The position numbers and the translations under genes were made by a program. Under the pieces are notes generated by a model that was given only the letters and a program-made list of their open reading frames with translations, did not search any database and had not been told where the DNA came from. Source: DATGLE01 sp035294325 (GTDB lineage: Bacteria; Chloroflexota; Ktedonobacteria; Ktedonobacterales; Ktedonobacteraceae). Taken from it: a stretch of 6,263 bases of DNA. The stretch lies in the NCBI GenBank assembly GCA_035294325.1, contig DATGLE010000007.1, positions 1 through 6,263 of the forward strand. The letters run 5' to 3'. Shown one piece after another: positions 1 through 5,116 of the stretch. Position 1 is the stretch's first letter; every line of letters begins with the position of its first letter.

Positions 1-40
1 GCGATATCCAATCCGGTTGGACAGTGCACGCAGCGGGAGG

Positions 41-73
41 GCCAGGAGGAAGGAGGGCGGCTGCCCTCCTGGC
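41..73. repeat. Hairpin with GGAGG/CCTCC stem
   Basis: AGGAGGGC (51-58), loop GGCT (59-62) and GCCCTCCT (63-70) form a perfect 8-bp stem. An alternative longer-range pairing joins GCCAGGAGG (41-49) to CCTCCTGGC (65-73). The stem is followed by GC-rich sequence, and a T-run lies at 103-108, too far away for a canonical intrinsic terminator. The core AGGAGGGC-N4-GCCCTCCTGG recurs exactly, apart from the loop, inside the trxB terminator at 5066-5087, so this may be a member of a repeat family or the terminator of a gene left of the window. Confidence 0.6.
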
Positions 74-195
74 GGGGCCCGGGGGTCCCAGAACTATTCA
101 CCTTTTTTAAACGGATCTGGTATTAAACGCATTGGATATAAATGTCCGGTGAGAAGGAGCTATAGCGCACTGGGATGATGGGGTAGAATGTGAGA

Positions 196-227
196 TGATA
201 GTATCGAACTCATCGATATATCTATCA
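196..227. promoter_or_regulatory. Interrupted dyad upstream of -10, candidate operator
   Basis: TATCGA (202-207) and TCGATA (213-218) form a perfect 6-bp inverted repeat with a 5-nt centre. Pairing resumes outside it with TGATAG (196-201) and CTATCA (222-227) after a 3-nt interruption on the right arm. It sits just upstream of the TATAAT at 233-238, where a repressor or activator could act on the zinc-ribbon gene. The symmetry is visible; the regulatory role is inferred. The stretch is AT-rich, so chance symmetry is possible. Confidence 0.35.
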
Positions 228-232
228 GGGCC

Positions 233-238
233 TATAAT
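233..238 (+). promoter_or_regulatory. Probable -10 box of the zinc-ribbon gene
   Basis: A perfect TATAAT lies about 56 bases before the start codon at 294. No good TTGACA-like -35 is seen at 16-18 bp spacing, which suggests either an activator-dependent promoter or a chance match in AT-rich DNA. Confidence 0.4.
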
Positions 239-293
239 TATAACCAGACTCAGCGGTATATATGAGAAAGTCTTATGAGGAGGATAGAAGGCT

Positions 294-1526
294 ATGGCGC
301 AGATGCAACCTCCAATCTGTCCACGTTGTGGCGCTGCATTAGTAGCACAGCAGCAGTTTTGCGCACAATGCGGACTGGATCTGACTCCCTGGCTGCCAGC
401 GGACGATCACCGGCCCCCTGTTCAGAGGGAAGAGGAAATCCCGACGCTCCAGCGGCCGCTCTCCTCACCATTTGCACCTCCCATTTCTTCTGCGCCGCAG
501 GCCGCAACCGGGCAGTGGCCGCCGCTGCCGCAGACCGACAGGCCATATTTCCCTCAACAGAATCAGTCCGCGCCGCCCGTTACTCCGGTGCCGCCGGTTG
601 CGCCTCCGGTCAGGAAGCGCCGGCAGTTCAGCGCCAGAGCTGCGCTGCTGCTTGCGCTCGCGCTCGTCATCGTGGCGGCGATAGGCTATGCGGGCGCCGC
701 GCTGTTCGGCCTCTTCAAGCAGGCCCCGGTACAGGCTTCCATCACCACCGTACCCATCAATGCAACGGTGACATATGCCGGCGTTGCCGTAACCGTTGTC
801 AATGTTCAGCGCTCGCAAAACTTCCTTGATGATCCGCATACCAGTTTGTCGGGGATGGTGCGCGTCCATCTCCAGGCACAGAATAAAGCGACGGAGCCGA
901 TCAATCTGTACTATAACAACATTGCGCACCTGGTGCTTCCCGGCGGCCAGGAGGTAGCATCGACGTATGTCAACGCTGTGGTAGGGATGATGCCAGGCGC
1001 GACCCGGACAGCGACAGTCGATTTCGCTGTGCCGATGGCGATCAAGGTCAACCAGATGGCGTTACGCCTGGGCACCGGCAATGAGGCGCAGATGGATATT
1101 CCCTTAACGGCCAATCCTGATCTGACCCGCTATGCGCCAAAAACAACGCAACTCAACGGCAAACTGGAGTACCTCGGTCTGGATTGGTCGCTGGTAAGTG
1201 CGACGACACAATTGAGTATGGGCACCCGGCAGGCAGGCAGGGGTATGCATTATGTGACGGTGACGCTCAGAGTAAATAACACGCTGTCGCAGACCGCTAT
1301 CCCTGGCTCCCCGTTTGATTATATACGCCTCAAAGCGGGCAGCGACACCCTATCTCCAGTAGATAGCACGTTACCCGTCTCCTTTGATGCCGGCGCGAAG
1401 GACAAAAGCGGGACCGTGACATTCCTTGTCCCGCAGAATGCGCAGACCCTGACGCTGGTGCTGGCGCAAAAGCAGAGTGGCTTCGACCAGGCCACCGTCG
1501 ATTTTCACCTCGCTTCTAATTCCTGA
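294..1526 (+). CDS. Zinc-ribbon single-pass membrane protein with tandem DUF4352-like domains
   Basis: Predicted 410-residue membrane-anchored protein of unknown function. Residues 9-26 form a short zinc ribbon, C9-x2-C12 and C23-x2-C26, of the kind seen at the N-terminus of many bacterial membrane proteins. Residues 33-105 are a Pro/Gln-rich linker. A basic stretch (RKRR, 107-110) precedes one hydrophobic helix at about 116-141, so by the positive-inside rule the ribbon is cytoplasmic and the rest extracytoplasmic. Residues about 147-275 and 285-406 look like two beta-sandwich repeats of DUF4352 type, each with alternating hydrophobic strands such as VTVTLRVNN. The ATG at 294 is chosen because GAGGAGGA (277-284) lies about 9 bases upstream. 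The ATG at 275 opens a different, Arg/Cys-rich shadow frame. It is monocistronic and convergent with the next gene. The fold assignment is by eye; the function (envelope sensing or ligand binding) is unknown. Confidence 0.9.
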   Translation: MAQMQPPICPRCGAALVAQQQFCAQCGLDLTPWLPADDHRPPVQREEEIPTLQRPLSSPFAPPISSAPQAATGQWPPLPQTDRPYFPQQNQSAPPVTPVPPVAPPVRKRRQFSARAALLLALALVIVAAIGYAGAALFGLFKQAPVQASITTVPINATVTYAGVAVTVVNVQRSQNFLDDPHTSLSGMVRVHLQAQNKATEPINLYYNNIAHLVLPGGQEVASTYVNAVVGMMPGATRTATVDFAVPMAIKVNQMALRLGTGNEAQMDIPLTANPDLTRYAPKTTQLNGKLEYLGLDWSLVSATTQLSMGTRQAGRGMHYVTVTLRVNNTLSQTAIPGSPFDYIRLKAGSDTLSPVDSTLPVSFDAGAKDKSGTVTFLVPQNAQTLTLVLAQKQSGFDQATVDFHLASNS

Positions 1527-1584
1527 ATATACATGCCTGGCTGCGCAATTTATCGCGCGTAAAGGAATTTAACAAGTGAAACAG

Positions 1585-1699
1585 GCGCGATAATGAGTTT
1601 TAACGTTCAAGGTCGGCGATCCCCCCGGGGCGGCGCCCCTACGCCATCCCATCATCCCCTCCCATTGCCGATCTTGAACGTTAACAATCATCATCGCGC
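1585..1699. repeat. Inverted-repeat element with 33-nt arms between convergent genes
   Basis: The left arm 1585-1617 and right arm 1667-1699 are complementary at 29 of 33 positions, with no gaps. The inner 18 bp (1600-1617 with 1667-1684) have a single G.U wobble. The 49-nt centre holds a small GGGGC/GCCCC hairpin and a C-rich tract. Neither side has a run of T, so it is not a canonical intrinsic terminator, although its place between two convergent stop codons would suit transcript-end formation. Separately, 1550-1558 (TTATCGCGC) can pair with 1585-1593 and would compete with the left arm. The right arm matches 20 of 29 bases, ungapped, with the arm at 4869-4897, so this looks like one copy of a dispersed MITE-like or REP-like family. 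Confidence 0.75.
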
Positions 1700-1761
1700 A
1701 GCTACGCATGGAGGGAACCTTTAAACGGCTCAGATTCGAGAAATCAGGACGAGGAGGACAT

Positions 1762-2457
1762 TTATTCTAACAGGAAGCTGCCTGTCAGTTCGCGCCGCAG
1801 CCTGGCCTTCTGCTCTTCGTCGATATCCTGGAGCTTTCTGGTCGCCCTGACCGGGCCATTCCATACCGCCATCGGTTTCGTTGATGCGCTGGCAAACTCG
1901 TCAAGCATGATCTCTTCCAGGAAGGTCGCGCTGCTGGCTGTCTGCTCCCCGGCTGCCTGAGCGCTGGATGCGGGTGCGACGGATTCTGGCTCCTGCTCGG
2001 CCAGTTGAGCAGCAGGCGGCGCTACCTGGGCGGGTGCAGGAGCGGGAGCGGCACCAACGATCTCTGGCTCCTTCTCGGCTGACCGGGTGGCGGAAGCGGC
2101 CGCAATCACCCCCGCATGCTGTTCAGGGGGTACCTGCGGCGCGGAGGCTTCCGATGACTCCCCGGCTTCTATTGCCGTGGCTGGCTCCGCTGTCAGGGCC
2201 TCTACGGGTGGCACCTGTGCCTCTATTTTTGCCGGCCCGGCTGACTGCGCCTCCGCTGCGGCTGCCGTGGGCACACTTTCCGTCACCTCGTCGCCGAGAG
2301 TGAAGCTCTTGCCACAGATTTCGATGCGTATGCCTCGTCCTGTGCGTAAATCCGCAAGCTGATGACGCAACTCGCGATTTTCTTTCTCTAACTCCTCCAT
2401 CACTCGTTGCTGCTTGAGCACTTCCTGCACAAGAAGATCGAAGTTGCTACCGCTCAT
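1762..2457 (-). CDS. Coiled-coil, Ala/Pro/Glu-rich protein of unknown function
   Basis: 231 residues; I do not recognise the family. Three parts are visible. Residues about 5-38 are a charged amphipathic helix (VMEELEKENRELRHQLADL) that should form a coiled coil, followed by a short possible strand, IRIEICGKSFTLGDEV (43-58). Residues about 60-177 are low-complexity Ala/Pro/Glu/Ser-rich sequence, probably disordered. Residues 178-231 regain ordered composition: an acidic LEEIMLDEF segment (180-188), then MAVWNGPVRATRKL and a charged helix ending in TGSFLLE. There is no signal peptide or membrane segment, so it is probably cytoplasmic. The layout suggests an adaptor or scaffold with two short binding ends, which is inference. 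The start is supported by AAAGGAGG (2466-2473, minus strand) 8 bases from the ATG. No operon partner; divergent from the aldolase gene. Confidence 0.82.
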   Translation of the reverse strand: MSGSNFDLLVQEVLKQQRVMEELEKENRELRHQLADLRTGRGIRIEICGKSFTLGDEVTESVPTAAAAEAQSAGPAKIEAQVPPVEALTAEPATAIEAGESSEASAPQVPPEQHAGVIAAASATRSAEKEPEIVGAAPAPAPAQVAPPAAQLAEQEPESVAPASSAQAAGEQTASSATFLEEIMLDEFASASTKPMAVWNGPVRATRKLQDIDEEQKARLRRELTGSFLLE

Positions 2458-2615
2458 ACAAATTTCCTCCTTTAGAGGGTGATGAACACGCTGGCGCAGC
2501 CTGATTTGCTGCCGCTTTGGTATAGGAACGTATCAATGTGTATGAAGTAACAATGGCTGTGGTTTCGATTCCTACTATTCAAGCTACAATCACACGTCGC
2601 GACTGCGCTGCTCTC

Positions 2616-2665
2616 AGGAGGACGGTAAGTGGCGGAGCCATGCCCCCGCCACTTACCGTCCTCCT
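2616..2665. repeat. Perfect 20-bp inverted repeat, 10-nt loop
   Basis: AGGAGGACGGTAAGTGGCGG at 2616-2635 is exactly the reverse complement of 2646-2665, with loop AGCCATGCCC. No T-run follows on either strand. It lies about 160 bases upstream of the minus-strand start at 2457 and about 300 bases upstream of the aldolase promoter, so it is not obviously a terminator for any gene seen here. It could be a transcriptional insulator, a protein-binding site or the hairpin of a small RNA. Confidence 0.75.
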
Positions 2666-2960
2666 TGATGCACAGAGGCTCGCCTGTGAGCCTCAATGCG
2701 TCAGTGGCCTGCTTGTGAGGGCCATGTCTCTGTGCTACACTATAGCAGCCGATCTTGCAATGACGCGTTGTTCGCTGCTTCCCTACAGTTGAAATAAACT
2801 CAGGCGAGCGGCAAAATGGCGCAGGCGTTCGGCAACAGACCACTATTTTCTTGCATTGCTCAGGCGCTACTCCAGCGCCCCGAGCCTGACGATTGTTCTC
2901 AGCGCAGCGTTTTGGGCGTGTATAGCAGTAGACAGCCTGCCTTTGTTGATGCGTTGTGCG

Positions 2961-2969
2961 TGATATAAT
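2961..2969 (+). promoter_or_regulatory. Extended -10 promoter of the aldolase gene
   Basis: TGATATAAT combines a perfect TATAAT (2964-2969) with the TGn extension (2961-2963), which in sigma-70-type promoters can compensate for a poor -35. The best -35 candidate is the weak TTTGTT at 2942-2947, 16 bases upstream. Transcription would begin near 2976, giving a leader of roughly 57 bases to the ATG at 3033. Confidence 0.6.
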
Positions 2970-3020
2970 AAAAGCTACCATGCAACGTTGGTGGTTAAGT
3001 ATCACGCAATGAAGAGTGAA

Positions 3021-3029
3021 AGGGAAGAG
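3021..3029 (+). promoter_or_regulatory. Ribosome-binding site deciding the aldolase start
   Basis: AGGGAAGAG is the only purine-rich Shine-Dalgarno-like tract near the three in-frame starts (TTG 2988, ATG 3009, ATG 3033). It sits within the coding sequence that the two upstream starts would produce, which favours ATG 3033. Confidence 0.6.
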
Positions 3030-3032
3030 AAA

Positions 3033-3956
3033 ATGAATGACCGCATTCGAGAAATTTTAAGCTGGTACGCAAACGAAAATCCTGGTGTCCGCACCAATCT
3101 CGCTCGTATGCTCAATCATGGCCGCCTGGCCGGGACCGGAAAGATGGTGATCCTGCCCGTAGATCAGGGTTTCGAGCATGGCCCGGCGCGTAGTTTTGCG
3201 CCGAATCCGGCGGGCTATGATCCGCGCTACCATTTCCAGCTGGCGATTGAGTCCGGTTGTAATGCGTATGCCGCTCCGCTGGGTTTTCTGGAGGCTGGCA
3301 TCTCCGATTATGTAGGAGAGATCCCGCTGATCTTGAAGTGCAACAACCACGACCTGCTGCACGACGAAAAAGATCCGCTCTCGGCGGTGACTGCCAGTGT
3401 GGAGGATGCCCTGCGCCTGGGCTGTGTCGCAATTGGTTTCACCATTTATCCCGGGTCGGCGGAAGCTCAGCAGATGTATCAACAGTTGCGCGAGCTGGCG
3501 CTGGAGGCGAAGTCCGCCGGGCTGGCCGTGGTTGTCTGGTCCTATCCGCGCGGCAGCGGCCTGAGCAAAGAAGGCGAGACTGCTATCGATGTGGTAGCCT
3601 ATGCGGCGCAGATCGCGGCTCAACTGGGAGCCGATGTCATCAAGGTGAAGCTGCCGAGCGAGCATATCGAGCAGCCAGCGGCACAGAAAGTCTACCAGCA
3701 ATATGATATTCCTATCGCCACGCTGGCTGATCGCGTCCATCACGTTGTGCAGAGCGCCTTTGATGGGCGGCGTATCGTGATCTTCTCCGGCGGCCCGTCT
3801 GTTGGCGATGAAGAGTTCTATAGCGAGGTGCGCGCCATTCGCGATGGCGGCGGCTTCGGCTCGATCATCGGGCGCAACTCCTTCCAGCGCAAGAAGGCCG
3901 ATGCGCTCAAATTCCTCAGCACCGTTATGGGGATTTACGAAGGCTCTATCAAATAG
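3033..3956 (+). CDS. fbaB: Class I fructose-1,6-bisphosphate aldolase (FbaB/DhnA family)
   Basis: Cytoplasmic Schiff-base aldolase of glycolysis and gluconeogenesis, reversibly splitting fructose 1,6-bisphosphate into dihydroxyacetone phosphate and glyceraldehyde 3-phosphate. Family hallmarks in order are LPVDQGFEHGPARSF (from residue 41, Asp44 in the active-site strand), YAAPLG, AVTASVEDALRLG, GFTIYPGS, VVVWSYPRG, GADVIKVKLPSEH with Lys204 as the likely Schiff-base lysine (Lys206 is next to it), RRIVIFSGGPS as phosphate-binding strand, and GGGFGSIIGRNSFQR as the second phosphate loop. At 307 residues from ATG 3033 it fits a complete TIM barrel. That start has AGGG (3021-3024) 8 bases upstream; the in-frame ATG 3009 and TTG 2988 have no comparable site. 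Members of this family also include ADH synthase (aromatic amino acid pathway) and LsrF-type enzymes, but the motifs fit aldolase best. It is monocistronic, with terminators just downstream. Confidence 0.92.
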   Translation: MNDRIREILSWYANENPGVRTNLARMLNHGRLAGTGKMVILPVDQGFEHGPARSFAPNPAGYDPRYHFQLAIESGCNAYAAPLGFLEAGISDYVGEIPLILKCNNHDLLHDEKDPLSAVTASVEDALRLGCVAIGFTIYPGSAEAQQMYQQLRELALEAKSAGLAVVVWSYPRGSGLSKEGETAIDVVAYAAQIAAQLGADVIKVKLPSEHIEQPAAQKVYQQYDIPIATLADRVHHVVQSAFDGRRIVIFSGGPSVGDEEFYSEVRAIRDGGGFGSIIGRNSFQRKKADALKFLSTVMGIYEGSIK

Positions 3957-3963
3957 GACCTTC

Positions 3964-3992
3964 GCGTGGGCCGCTACCAGGGCGGCCCACGC
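3964..3992 (+). terminator. 11-bp GC-rich hairpin after the aldolase gene
   Basis: GCGTGGGCCGC (3964-3974) pairs perfectly with 3982-3992 around the 7-nt loop TACCAGG, starting 8 bases after the stop codon. No T-tract follows, so alone it may pause RNA polymerase or protect the mRNA 3' end rather than terminate; the palindrome at 4070-4125 probably completes termination. Confidence 0.6.
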
Positions 3993-4069
3993 ACTGTCCC
4001 CAGAAACCCTGTCCGTGAAAGGTTCCTTGCTATCCCCTCTTTATTTACACGAAGAATATTTGTGAGCTA

Positions 4070-4125
4070 GATAGACAAATAAAAGATGCAGGAGGATATC
4101 CTCCTGCATCTTTTATTTGTCTATC
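4070..4125. terminator. Perfect 56-bp palindrome, bidirectional terminator
   Basis: 28-bp arms meet at 4097/4098 with no spacer and no mismatch. The GC-rich centre (GATGCAGGAGGAT and its complement) is flanked by AATAAAA on the left and TTTTATTT on the right. Transcripts from either direction therefore make a strong stem followed by a U-rich stretch. It separates the convergent aldolase and Hsp20 genes, and the Hsp20 stop codon (4127-4129) is one base beyond its edge. In RNA the central 4 bases or so would open as the loop. Confidence 0.88.
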
Positions 4126-4126
4126 A

Positions 4127-4645
4127 CTATCCCTGGGATCGCCCGGCTTCAACGGGTATCTGCTGCTGACCTTGCTGGCCGCTGGTAATGCTAATACGGC
4201 GTGGGCGGCTTGCCTCGGTAATGGGGAGCGTGATCGTCAGCACGCCGTGCTCGAATTTCGTCTGAACCTTGTCAACGTCAACCGGGCGCGGGAACGTGAT
4301 CGTGCGCTCAAACGAGCCGGAACTTATCTCGCGCATGAGCCAGTTCCCCTGCCGGCCTCCCTGGGCGCCGCCGGTTCGCTCCCTGTCCTCCGGGGTACGC
4401 GACTCATAATGGCCCTTGACCGCCAGCGTATTCTGGTGGACAGTCAGGTCGATGTCTTCTGGCCTGACGCCCGGCAGCGCCACGCGTACCTCATAGCCTT
4501 GATCCGTCTCATACACATCCATCGGCGCGAAGCCTTCCGCTCGCTCGCCGAACCAGCGCGGATGCACAAAGCTCTGCTCAAAGAGTTGATCGATAGCGCG
4601 TCGCAGGCTCATGGCCTCGCGAAAAGGATCGTAACGGGAAATCAT
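4127..4645 (-). CDS. hsp20: Hsp20 / alpha-crystallin family small heat-shock protein
   Basis: ATP-independent cytoplasmic holdase that binds unfolding proteins and keeps them refoldable. The 172 residues comprise an N-terminal arm (1-39, with the usual DPFREAMSLRRAIDQLF start), an alpha-crystallin domain at about 40-141 beginning PMDVYETDQGYEVRVALPGVRPEDI and ending with the signature GVLTITLP (134-141), and a C-terminal tail. The I-x-I anchor used in oligomer assembly is probably Ile151-Ser-Ile153 in RRISIT. The loop at about 83-101 (RTPEDRERTGGAQGGRQGN) is long and Gly-rich; the tail after 154 is Gln/Gly-rich. The start is supported by AAGGAGG (4653-4659, minus strand) 7 bases from the ATG. 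No CIRCE (TTAGCACTC-N9-GAGTGCTAA) is found upstream, so HrcA control is unlikely. An imperfect stem at 4703-4768 lies upstream. Monocistronic. Confidence 0.95.
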   Translation of the reverse strand: MISRYDPFREAMSLRRAIDQLFEQSFVHPRWFGERAEGFAPMDVYETDQGYEVRVALPGVRPEDIDLTVHQNTLAVKGHYESRTPEDRERTGGAQGGRQGNWLMREISSGSFERTITFPRPVDVDKVQTKFEHGVLTITLPITEASRPRRISITSGQQGQQQIPVEAGRSQG

Positions 4646-4702
4646 GCTGCATCCTCCTTTGCTGTTACCTGTCTGATCGCCAGTATCCAGTCAAAATCTT
4701 TT

Positions 4703-4768
4703 GGAGGAGAGAAGAGAGATTCAGGAGCATCCTGCGACCCGTGCCCCTGAACTCCGCCTCTCTCCTCC
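4703..4768 (-). repeat. Imperfect 23-nt inverted repeat upstream of hsp20
   Basis: Arms 4703-4725 and 4746-4768 match at 18 of 23 positions. On minus-strand RNA, the sense of hsp20, three of the five mismatches become G.U pairs, giving 21 of 23 pairs with GGAGGAGAGA/UCUCUCC-type ends. On the plus strand those three become A.C mismatches. The stem would lie about 58 bases or more from the start codon. If transcribed it is a leader structure; it does not cover the ribosome-binding site, so it is not a typical ROSE-type thermometer. Confidence 0.5.
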
Positions 4769-4806
4769 CGCGCTGCTGATCGTAGAACGCCTGGAATAAG
4801 GGTGGG

Positions 4807-4897
4807 CATCATGTGCCCTGACAATCAAGATCGGCCATCCATCGCGCGGCTATGCGCCGTGGAACGTTGCCGATTCTGGTTGTTAACGTGCATCATG
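4807..4897. repeat. Diverged relative of the 1585-1699 inverted-repeat element
   Basis: Arms 4807-4835 and 4869-4897 match at 20 of 29 positions, rising to 25 of 29 if G.U pairs on plus-strand RNA are counted. The 33-nt centre includes a GCGC-rich mini-hairpin. The right arm aligns without gaps to 1667-1695 at 20 of 29 bases, sharing TTGCCGAT just at and before its edge, GTTAAC and CATCAT. The left arm carries CAAGATCGGC (4826-4835), the exact complement of GCCGATCTTG at 1667-1676. Confidence 0.55.
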
Positions 4898-4929
4898 GCC
4901 CCTGTGCTTTCCTGCCGGGCGATCAGCAG

Positions 4930-4962
4930 TGCAGGAGCATCCGGGAAAAATGCTTTCCTGCA
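4930..4962. repeat. Bulged hairpin with an alternative upstream partner
   Basis: TGCAGGAGCAT (4930-4940) pairs with 4950-4962 as an 11-bp stem with a 2-nt bulge and a 9-nt loop. The same GCAGG (4931-4935) can instead pair with CCTGC at 4911-4915, because TGCTTTCCTGC is present both at 4905-4915 and at 4951-4961. The two folds exclude each other. No gene is clearly controlled by it. Confidence 0.4.
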
Positions 4963-5038
4963 TAGACACGCCGCACAATTACTGAAGGTGACAGGAAATT
5001 TCATCGTGATGATGAAGTGAGTGCCAGCCATTAAAATT

Positions 5039-5112
5039 AAACGCGGCTGAAAGGCCGGAGGGTCCAGGAGGGCATTCGCCCTCCTGGACCCTCCGGCTTT
5101 TCAGCCGCGTTT
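5039..5112 (-). terminator. Very long (35-bp) intrinsic terminator of trxB
   Basis: Arms 5039-5073 and 5078-5112 are complementary over 35 bp except at 5053/5098, around the 4-nt loop ATTC. The hairpin begins 4 bases after the trxB stop codon. On the minus strand it is followed by TTTAATTTTAAT, the U-rich tail expected of a rho-independent terminator. A stem of 35 bp is several times longer than termination needs, and its centre repeats the hairpin core at 51-72, so it may derive from a mobile or dispersed repeat. Confidence 0.85.
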
Positions 5113-5116
5113 GAAG

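Larger units (their letters stand above)
2458..3032. other. Divergent intergenic region with several hairpins
   Basis: This 575-base gap holds the ribosome-binding site of the minus-strand coiled-coil gene at its left end and the aldolase promoter at its right end. Between them are the perfect inverted repeat at 2616-2665 and a 7-bp stem at 2675-2681/2688-2694 (GAGGCTC/GAGCCTC). Two mutually exclusive pairings also lie here: GGCGCT 2863-2868 with AGCGCC 2874-2879, or TCAGGC 2860-2865 with GCCTGA 2884-2889. The decamer GCCGATCTTG at 2748-2757 also occurs in the repeats at 1667-1676 and, inverted, 4826-4835. An open frame on the minus strand crosses the gap but does not look coding. I see no clear minus-strand promoter or tRNA. 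Confidence 0.6.
4646..5116. other. Repeat-rich intergenic region between hsp20 and trxB
   Basis: This 471-base gap holds no convincing gene. From left to right it contains the hsp20 ribosome-binding site, a TTGACT (-35-like, minus strand) near 4694-4699 without a good matching -10, the inverted repeat 4703-4768, the dispersed-repeat relative 4807-4897, two competing hairpins at 4905-4962, and the trxB terminator 5039-5112. CAGGAGCATCC occurs twice (4722-4732, 4932-4942) and TGCTTTCCTGC twice (4905-4915, 4951-4961). Two short open frames here lack ribosome-binding sites and protein-like composition. Confidence 0.6.

Noticed and set aside
1..126. Open frames running in from the left edge on the plus strand
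   Set aside because: All three frames are short, cross the GC-rich hairpin and have no protein-like composition.
1585..1699. Canonical bidirectional intrinsic terminator
   Set aside because: The stem is strong, but no T-run follows either arm and the loop is 49 nt, so it is listed as a repeat instead.
2472..3005. 177-residue open frame on the minus strand across the divergent gap
   Set aside because: Rich in Cys, His, Arg and Thr like random frames, has no ribosome-binding site, begins inside the aldolase leader and runs over the perfect inverted repeat and the promoter.
4646..4830. CIRCE or ROSE-type heat-shock control element for hsp20
   Set aside because: No TTAGCACTC-N9-GAGTGCTAA is present, and the only stem (4703-4768) is too far from the ribosome-binding site to hide it.
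4802..5031. Two opposite-strand small frames of 72 and 68 codons
   Set aside because: They overlap each other and the repeat elements, lack ribosome-binding sites, and resemble no family I know.
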